In this document: piece after piece, positions 6,012-10,876 of the stretch
Layout of the letters: each line of letters begins with the position of its first letter
Position numbering within the stretch: position 1 is the first letter of the stretch
Source of the DNA: Chthonomonadaceae bacterium
GTDB taxonomy: Bacteria > Armatimonadota > Chthonomonadetes > Chthonomonadales > Chthonomonadaceae
Length of the DNA: 10,876 bases
NCBI GenBank assembly: GCA_014377395.1
Contig: JACMPS010000136.1
Location: 1-10,876, forward strand
Direction: 5' to 3'
Translations under genes and position numbers: made by a program
Notes under the pieces: generated by a model
Seen by the model: the letters and a program-made list of their open reading frames with translations, nothing else
What the model was told of the DNA's origin: nothing
The model's database searches: none

Positions 6012-6971
6012 ATGCCCACTGTTCCCCTCCGAAGGTCTTTCCGCCGCCTTAGTTTTGCACCGCTACTCGGTTTTATGATGACGTTTCCTCTTGGCTTACA
6101 GGCGCAGGGAACCGGGTGCTTGCCTTCTCCACCGGAGGCATTCACGACTCATGCTCACGCTCGTATCGCCGCTAAACGCGGACTGGATCGCCCTGCAACC
6201 TTTAGTCTTGCCGCCGATTTGCCACCCGTTGGCGATCAGGGGCATACAGGCTCCTGCGTGGGCTGGTCTACGGCTTATTATTGCTATTCGACCTCGGTGG
6301 CACGTCAGCGCAAACTTACGCCCGAACAGCGCACCGATCCCCGCTTTCTGTTCAGTCCTTCCTTTATCTGGCACCCGTTCAATAAGGGCGACAAGGAACA
6401 GGGGATGCACATTTACGAGGCGTTTGATGTGCTGGCGAAACAGGGTTGTGGCACTCTCGCCGAAATGCCCTGGGACGAAACCGAAATTTTATCGCAACCC
6501 AAAGAAGCCGTAAAAATCCACGCTCTACGCTACAAATCACGGCAAACCATGTCTCTTTTCAAGGGAAAAATGAACGGTGAGGCAGGCGATCCCGAAAAGT
6601 TGAAGAACTGGCTCTGGGAAACGAAACAGCCCTTTGTCGTTGCGATTCCCGTTTATGAAGATTTCTCCGATCTGTCACACAGCCCGGATTTTGTGTATAG
6701 CCCTACCGAGAAAAAAGGCCAACTCAGAGGTTATCATGCGGTTTGCATCGTGGGCTATGATAGCAACAAACACGCTTTCCAGATGGTCAACTCCTGGGGA
6801 AACAAGTGGGCGAACAAGGGTTTGCTCTGGCTGGATGAAGCCTTTCTCGCCGACACCGCCTTTGAGGGATGGGGACAACGCCCCGGCGGTCCTATTGTCC
6901 GCTCCAAAAAACCCGTGCAAATCAGACCGAGCATTATTCTCGAACCCGCCACCGCTCCTTCAACTAATTAA
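6012..6971 (+). CDS. Exported papain-family (C1) cysteine peptidase
   Basis: This 319-residue protein starts with a basic stretch (RRSFRR), a hydrophobic core (about 14-29) and a likely cleavage site after LQA (31), so it is probably exported. The papain site is complete: the oxyanion glutamine Q76 and nucleophile C82 in GDQGHTGSCVGW, the histidine H242 in GYHAVCIVGYD, and the asparagine N260 in VNSWGNKWANKG. The pro-region between signal and active site is very short (about 40 residues), so there is little room for an inhibitory propeptide. A roughly 100-residue insert between the cysteine and histidine parts carries FSPSFIWHPFN and a second Cys pair region. It is the first gene of the exported-protein block and has its own ribosome binding site. 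A hairpin repeat follows its stop by 13 bases. The substrate is unknown. Confidence 0.88.
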   Translation: MPTVPLRRSFRRLSFAPLLGFMMTFPLGLQAQGTGCLPSPPEAFTTHAHARIAAKRGLDRPATFSLAADLPPVGDQGHTGSCVGWSTAYYCYSTSVARQRKLTPEQRTDPRFLFSPSFIWHPFNKGDKEQGMHIYEAFDVLAKQGCGTLAEMPWDETEILSQPKEAVKIHALRYKSRQTMSLFKGKMNGEAGDPEKLKNWLWETKQPFVVAIPVYEDFSDLSHSPDFVYSPTEKKGQLRGYHAVCIVGYDSNKHAFQMVNSWGNKWANKGLLWLDEAFLADTAFEGWGQRPGGPIVRSKKPVQIRPSIILEPATAPSTN

Positions 6972-6984
6972 AGCCGAATTCACT

Positions 6985-7086
6985 CCCTCCCCTTATGCAA
7001 GGGGAGGGTTGGGGTTAGATTCTTTGGAGACAGTGGCGAATGTGAACCCCCTCGCTAACCTCCCCCTTCCATAAGGGGGAGGAAAA
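6985..7086. repeat. C-rich/G-rich double-hairpin repeat, copy A
   Basis: Two perfect 10-bp hairpins lie 50 bases apart: CCCTCCCCTT-ATGC-AAGGGGAGGG (6985-7008) and CCTCCCCCTT-CCAT-AAGGGGGAGG (7059-7082). Between them GGGGTTAG and CTAACC can also pair, so the whole unit may fold as one large structure. The segment CAGTGGCGAATGT (7031-7043) recurs at 9802. It separates the papain-like gene from the caspase gene and could reduce read-through, although no T-run is present. Confidence 0.75.
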
Positions 7087-7142
7087 GAGTTGATGCGCTT
7101 GTTCTCCTTTTGCGAGTGAAGAAATTAACCTACAGAAAAATC

Positions 7143-8597
7143 ATGCACATACCTATTAAATCTTTTTTTCGTCAGAAGTCAAGAACCGAAGCGATATTGC
7201 CCCTGTTCCTCCTGCTGACCGCTTCTGCCGTTCCTGCTTTCGCGGATCACGCCCTGATTGTCGGAGTGAACGAGTACCCCAAACTCAATGCCGGGAGTAA
7301 TCTGGAGGGCTGTGTCAACGATGTCCACAGCATCGAAACTCTCCTTAAAGCGCAGGGGTTCGAGGTGACTTCGCTCTTAAACGAGAATGCCACAAAGCGC
7401 ACGATCTTTGACACACTTGCCGCCCTCAAGAAAACATCCCGCAAAAACGAGCGATTTGTTTTTTATTTTGCAGGACACGGCACGATTGCCTCTTCCGGGG
7501 CTTCTACTTTGCTTCCCTATGATGCGAGTGAGAAAAACGAGACTGCCGACATTGGGCGTGACGAACTCTACCGCGCCCTTCTTGCGGTTCCTGCACAAAG
7601 CCGAACCGTCTTTCTGGATTCCTGTTTTTCCGGGGGGCTGACCCGTTCCCTTGAAGGTAGAAAAGTCAAGAAAACGCGCTCTTATCACCGGGTGAGCGCG
7701 AAACGACGCGACATTGCCGAAGACAAAACCGACTCCAATGATCACATTGCAGGAGGAGCGGAAATCGTTTACTTTACGGCGTCTCTGGCAAATCAGACTT
7801 CGGGGGAGGACGATTTTGAGGCAGTACGGGGCGGCGTTTTTACCCATTTCCTGACTTCTCGCCTCCAGAAAGCAACCGCAACAACCCTCTGGAGCGAAGT
7901 GCAAAAAGATGTCACGGGTGAGGTAGCGGATTATATGGAGCAAACGCAAACACCGCGCCTCAGCCCTACCGATTACGCCGGAAAGCATTTGTTCGAGGGC
8001 AAAAATCCGCCGCCCCCTGAGCCAAAGCCGGAACCCAAGCCTACCCCCGTTCCTAAACCCGACCCGAAGCCGGAGCCAAAACCGACCCCGGTTCCAAAGC
8101 CCGAACCGGAGCCGAAACCCTTACCCACACCCACACCAAATCGTACCGTATGGGACGATTTCAATGAGGATCACAGCGTTCCGGCAATGTTCTCAATGAA
8201 AATGACTCCGAACTCTGTTCTGATCGGGATCAACGAGCCGTTCTCTTTCGAGGCAAAGATTGGTGCGTTCGAGGGCTGGCTGGTCTTGTTGGAAAAGGAT
8301 GTAGATGGCAAGGTTTACTTGCTCTCTCCGCGTAGGGGCGACCTTGCGGCGGCAAAAGTCAAAGCCAACAGCACGATTCGTCTTCCCGGCACCTCCGGCA
8401 AAAATTATGCCGCCGATGCCATTGGTGTTGAGCGCGTCAAGGCGATTTTGTTCACTTCCGAGGAAAACGCAAAGGCACTCATCAAGGCGTTCCCTGAAGC
8501 GGGAATGGAGCCGCGCAAACTCAAGCACATTATTGAAGTGGAGGCGACGCGATTGCCTTTTTACACCTGTAACCTTCTTTTCGGAGTGGGTGAGTAA
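7143..8597 (+). CDS. Exported caspase-fold (C14) peptidase with Pro-rich linker and DUF4384-like domain
   Basis: Counted from ATG 7143 (484 residues; a TTG at 7110 is also in frame but would bury the signal), the protein has a signal peptide ending AFA (1-34). Next comes a caspase p20-like domain (about 35-165): HALIVGVNEYP, the catalytic histidine H112 in FYFAGHGT, and the cysteine C161 in FLDSCFSGG. A basic insert (172-200, many Lys and Arg) could be a processing site. The p10-like part continues to about 285. Residues 288-333 are Pro/Lys/Glu repeats with two 14-residue tandem units (294-307 and 308-321). The last part (about 345-478; GWLVLLEKDVDGKVYLLSP) resembles DUF4384, a domain often attached to caspase-like proteins. 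No good Shine-Dalgarno is visible. The next gene starts directly after the stop. Confidence 0.88.
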   Translation: MHIPIKSFFRQKSRTEAILPLFLLLTASAVPAFADHALIVGVNEYPKLNAGSNLEGCVNDVHSIETLLKAQGFEVTSLLNENATKRTIFDTLAALKKTSRKNERFVFYFAGHGTIASSGASTLLPYDASEKNETADIGRDELYRALLAVPAQSRTVFLDSCFSGGLTRSLEGRKVKKTRSYHRVSAKRRDIAEDKTDSNDHIAGGAEIVYFTASLANQTSGEDDFEAVRGGVFTHFLTSRLQKATATTLWSEVQKDVTGEVADYMEQTQTPRLSPTDYAGKHLFEGKNPPPPEPKPEPKPTPVPKPDPKPEPKPTPVPKPEPEPKPLPTPTPNRTVWDDFNEDHSVPAMFSMKMTPNSVLIGINEPFSFEAKIGAFEGWLVLLEKDVDGKVYLLSPRRGDLAAAKVKANSTIRLPGTSGKNYAADAIGVERVKAILFTSEENAKALIKAFPEAGMEPRKLKHIIEVEATRLPFYTCNLLFGVGE

Positions 8598-9626
8598 ATG
8601 TGGGTTCCTGTTCTCAAAGTCCGCGTTTTCTCTTCTCTATGGGTGATGATCGCCCCTATCCTGGCAGGAACTTGCCTCTCGGTTTCCGCTCTGAAAGCGG
8701 AAGAAGTTGGGGTGACTTTGCGCCCGATACGGGACAGGGGCGGGATCGAACGCGGATTGAACATACGCCTGACGCAAGCCTTCGAGAAATTTCTGAAAGA
8801 ACATTCGACTTTTCCTTTTAGAGTCGAGGTTTCCGAAAAAAGGGTGAATGACACGTCCTTTCCTCACTCTCAGTACGTGCTGACCGGAGAAATTTCGTTC
8901 TCAAACGGACAAAGTGAGGCACAGGGACGCTACCTGCTGACGGTGCGATTGTTTCGCGGCGACAAAACACGGCGGATTATCGGGCAGTGGGCAGGCACGG
9001 CAAACTCGTTTCGTTATCTGACAGCAAACCTGCGAAACGCCCCTCATGTTCACACCTATGGCTTAATCGGCGAGATGGGGAGCCGCGTGATTTCGGCACT
9101 GAAAACAGACCTGAGTCACCCCGAACGCAGGTGGCTTTTCTCTTTATCTTCTGTTCCCTTTGGGAAGGCACCGGAGATCGAAGAGAGTTCGGCGAAAGGA
9201 CAGGGACACCCGTTCTCTGGGATCACCGAAGGCGTTCCGTTTTGTGTGCGGTTGCCCCACTCAGCGACGGAGAGGACATTTCTGCTCTCCTTCGACAAAG
9301 CCGGAAATTCCGCCGTTGTCGCTCTTGTGGTTCAGCCCGAACCGAATAAGGGGAATCTCTCGCAACCGCTTTCGCTCTCTTCCGAAACCTCTGAGGCGTG
9401 GATTTTGCAGGAGGCGGTTGTCACCTCCGCACATAAAAGCAGGCTGTTTCTATGCAAGCGGTCTCAGAGTGCTTTTTCGGAAGACGAATCGCCCGTATCC
9501 GTCCTCGAAGGGATGGGTCACGCTACTGCTCAGCCACTCCAAACCGCGCAGGAATTATTGCTAACCCAAATCGGCTTGCATCACGAAAACTGGCGGAAAT
9601 TCCGCTTGCGCCTTAGCCGAAAATGA
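8598..9626 (+). CDS. Exported protein of unknown function, caspase partner, with a DUF4384-like second half
   Basis: The ATG follows the caspase TAA without a gap, so the two are very likely translated together. The 342-residue protein has a hydrophobic signal (about 9-31) with a probable cleavage after ALKA (34). Residues 55-170 form an alternating pattern (FRVEVSEKRV, YVLTGEISFSNGQ, YLLTVRLFRGDKTRRIIGQW, IGEMGSRVISAL) reminiscent of LpoB/CsgG-like outer-membrane-associated domains; this is a shape impression only. Residues 205-290 (ITEGVPFCVRLP, RTFLLSFDKAGNSAVVALV, SRLFLCKRSQ) have the strand pattern of DUF4384, as in the neighbouring caspase. I see no catalytic motif. It may be a binding partner or regulator of the caspase. 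Confidence 0.65.
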   Translation: MWVPVLKVRVFSSLWVMIAPILAGTCLSVSALKAEEVGVTLRPIRDRGGIERGLNIRLTQAFEKFLKEHSTFPFRVEVSEKRVNDTSFPHSQYVLTGEISFSNGQSEAQGRYLLTVRLFRGDKTRRIIGQWAGTANSFRYLTANLRNAPHVHTYGLIGEMGSRVISALKTDLSHPERRWLFSLSSVPFGKAPEIEESSAKGQGHPFSGITEGVPFCVRLPHSATERTFLLSFDKAGNSAVVALVVQPEPNKGNLSQPLSLSSETSEAWILQEAVVTSAHKSRLFLCKRSQSAFSEDESPVSVLEGMGHATAQPLQTAQELLLTQIGLHHENWRKFRLRLSRK

Positions 9627-9781
9627 TGACTCACCTTACGCAAACCGGATCAAATGAGAGGTCTTTGGTCTTCCTCTCTTCACACAGAAATCGGTAGAGA
9701 GTCAAAGGCATTGCCTCCCCCCTTCCCTGTGAGCGTAGCGAACGCATTAGGGCAGAAACCGAAGGGTTTGATGGATGGAGG

Positions 9782-9866
9782 ATTGGGGGTTAGGTTGGAA
9801 GCAGTGGCGAATGTCAACCCCCTCCTAACCTCCTTCTAACCTCCTCCTTCCATAAGGGGGAGGAAA
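9782..9866. repeat. C-rich/G-rich hairpin repeat, copy B
   Basis: ATTGGGGGTTAGG opens the unit, then CAGTGGCGAATGT (9802-9814) as in copy A, a C-rich run with CCTAACCTCC partly duplicated, and the hairpin CCTCCTCCTT-CCAT-AAGGGGGAGG (9840-9863), which is followed by AAAAG as in copy A. The perfect first hairpin of copy A is missing or replaced here. Confidence 0.7.
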
Positions 9867-9937
9867 AGGACTGGTACGCTACCTCGCTTATACTTGAGAT
9901 CAGATAATTCAAGGTTCCGTCTTTGGAATCTTACTCT

Positions 9938-9943
9938 GGGAGA
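9938..9943 (+). promoter_or_regulatory. Ribosome binding site of the WD40 gene
   Basis: GGGAGA lies nine bases before ATG 9953 and supports that start. Unlike the other sites in this window it lacks the AAAAGGA core. Confidence 0.55.
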
Positions 9944-9952
9944 TTGTCTTTC

Positions 9953-10876
9953 ATGCTTACTTTTTTTCTCTCCAATCGCTCGGTTCGTTCGCTCTTTCTA
10001 GGAGCGTGGATCGTCGGATTACTCTTCGCTTCGCCATTTGCAAACCGTGCAAACGCGGAAGAGCCGCCGACCAGTCCCCTGCTTCGCATCGAAACGAAAA
10101 TGCACATTGCGATGATCAAAGAACTCGCGGTCAATCAAGAGGAAACGTTTTTTGCGACCTGCTCCTACGATGGCACCGTTCGTATCTGGGATCTGGCTTC
10201 CGGCGATTTGCAAAAAACGATCCGTGTTCCTTTTGGGCCCGGCGATGGACAACTCTACTCGCTGGCAATTTCCCCGGACGGCAAACTCATTGCAACCGGA
10301 GGCAGTTCGGGTTTCAGTTGGGACGGAACAGTCTGTATTTATCTCATAGATCGGCAATCCGGCAAAATCATCCGCCGCTTCAAGGGGCTACCGAATTCCA
10401 CTCAGATCATGCGTTTTTCACCGGACGGCAAACATCTTGCGGTTGGCATTGCTTCCACAGACGGGTTGCGGGTTTTCCGGGTTGCGGACGGAGTGCAGAT
10501 CGCAGAGGACAAAGAGTATGGGGGCGACTGCCTCGGAATGAGTTTTCGCTCGGATGGCGTGCTGGCGACTTCCGCACAGGACGGATTTTTGCGGCTTTAC
10601 ACTCCCGATTTCAAGTTGGCGGTACGGCAGAAAGCGCCCGGCGGCACTCACCCGCACGGCATTGCCTACACGCCCGATGGTACAGGAATTGCGGTGGGAT
10701 ACGGGGACACCAAAAATGTGAATGTAGTTTCCGGGAACGACCTTAAACCACTCTACTCCCCACAAACCGATGACATCAAAGTTCCCTTCGCCGCCTTCGA
10801 TGTTGTGGCGTGGTCCCCTGATGGAAAGCAACTTTTCGCAGGCGGACGGGCGGCAATCATCGAGGGAGAGACAGCA
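9953..10876 (+). CDS. Exported WD40 beta-propeller protein, 5' part (runs off the window)
   Basis: The frame from ATG 9953 is open for all 308 codons to the last base, so the gene is truncated by the window edge. Residues 1-35 are a signal peptide (hydrophobic 12-29, likely cleavage after ANA). The rest is a series of WD40 blades: ATCSYDGTVRIWDLASG (68-84, a textbook WD end), LAISPDGKLIATGG (104-117), MRFSPDGKHLAVGI (153-166), MSFRSDGVLATSAQDGFLRLY (cut at 196-216), IAYTPDGTGIAVGY (237-250) and VAWSPDGKQLFAGG (285-298). The SPDGK-type turns repeat about every 45 residues, as propellers do. In other bacteria, propellers of this kind are often fused to a caspase domain, so the missing 3' part may carry one; this cannot be checked here. 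It probably binds a protein or peptide partner. A 246-codon frame overlapping it from 10006 is a shadow. Confidence 0.9.
   Translation, partial: MLTFFLSNRSVRSLFLGAWIVGLLFASPFANRANAEEPPTSPLLRIETKMHIAMIKELAVNQEETFFATCSYDGTVRIWDLASGDLQKTIRVPFGPGDGQLYSLAISPDGKLIATGGSSGFSWDGTVCIYLIDRQSGKIIRRFKGLPNSTQIMRFSPDGKHLAVGIASTDGLRVFRVADGVQIAEDKEYGGDCLGMSFRSDGVLATSAQDGFLRLYTPDFKLAVRQKAPGGTHPHGIAYTPDGTGIAVGYGDTKNVNVVSGNDLKPLYSPQTDDIKVPFAAFDVVAWSPDGKQLFAGGRAAIIEGETA

Larger units (their letters stand above)
9627..9952. other. Repeat-bearing gap before the WD40 gene
   Basis: This region contains no credible gene; the 61-codon frame at 9654-9839 is largely made of repeat. It holds small hairpins, GCGT-AGCGA-ACGC (about 9733-9745) and AAACC-GAAG-GGTTT (9756-9769), and then copy B of the C-rich/G-rich repeat (9782-9866). 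An AT-richer stretch that should hold the WD40 promoter follows. TATACT (9889-9894) and GATAAT (9903-9908) are candidate -10 boxes, neither with a clear -35. Confidence 0.5.

Noticed and set aside
7377..7988. A 203-codon minus-strand frame
   Set aside because: It is antisense to the caspase domain, which has clear catalytic motifs; this is a shadow.
8598..8700. Lipoprotein signal in the caspase partner (LAGTC around residue 26)
   Set aside because: The residue before the cysteine is Thr, not Gly, Ala or Ser, so the lipobox is poor; a plain signal peptide ending ALKA fits better.
9654..9839. A 61-codon plus-strand frame after the caspase partner
   Set aside because: Its C-terminal part (EAVANVNPLL) is the translated repeat, also seen in frame past the papain-like gene (ETVANVNPLA), so the likeness comes from repeated DNA.
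10006..10746. A 246-codon plus-strand open frame near the window end
   Set aside because: It lies out of frame inside the WD40 gene that starts at 9953, whose translation shows a signal peptide and regular blades; the 246-codon product is rich in Arg, Cys and Trp with no domain pattern.
6012..10876. Antiphage (cytoplasmic) caspase defence system
   Set aside because: All four proteins have N-terminal export signals, and no sensor, nucleotide cyclase, gasdermin-like pore protein or nuclease is visible, so a cytoplasmic defence reading is not supported by this window.

Overview
The window is about 10.9 kb of bacterial DNA of moderate GC content (roughly half G+C). It has five housekeeping, metabolic or regulatory genes, two small genes of unknown function, and a block of four genes for predicted exported proteins. 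The intergenic spaces hold many short palindromic repeats. Gram-negative-style signal peptides, a TonB-like Pro/Lys/Glu linker and GAATTCATTC-centred palindromes suggest a diderm environmental bacterium. I lean towards the Armatimonadota/Abditibacteriota, with cyanobacteria or planctomycetes less likely. That lean comes from general impression, not from a marker gene, and should be held loosely.

Layout. 1-1548 (+): the 3' part of threonine synthase (thrC) overlaps a divergent DprA/Smf-like Rossmann protein. 1549-1932: a repeat-filled gap, including a ~206-bp mosaic of palindromes with imperfect terminal inverted repeats. 2560-1933 (-): two small genes of unknown function, one a short beta-rich protein and the other a signal-anchored protein. 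2931-3179 (+): a LuxR/GerE helix-turn-helix protein with no receiver domain, followed by a clear intrinsic terminator. 3512-5737 (+): a fused class II aldolase/short-chain dehydrogenase of the rhamnulose-1-phosphate aldolase/alcohol dehydrogenase type.

6012-10876 (+): four consecutive genes with N-terminal export signals. They encode a papain-family (C1) cysteine peptidase with all catalytic residues; a caspase-fold (C14) peptidase with a complete His/Cys dyad, a Pro-rich linker and a DUF4384-like C-terminal domain; a protein that starts directly after the caspase stop codon; and a WD40 beta-propeller protein that runs off the window end. This WD40 gene has no stop inside the window and is easily missed, because a 246-codon shadow frame overlaps it. 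Two related C-rich/G-rich hairpin repeats lie on either side of the caspase and its partner.

How the genes may work together: threonine synthase, DprA-like and aldolase/dehydrogenase are probably independent functions. The two-peptidase and propeller block is the most interesting part. Caspase-fold, DUF4384 and WD40 modules are known to be combined in bacteria, but here they are separate genes beside a papain-like enzyme, and all appear to be exported. This suggests a secreted or periplasmic proteolytic system rather than a cytoplasmic suicide or antiphage system. That reading is inference.
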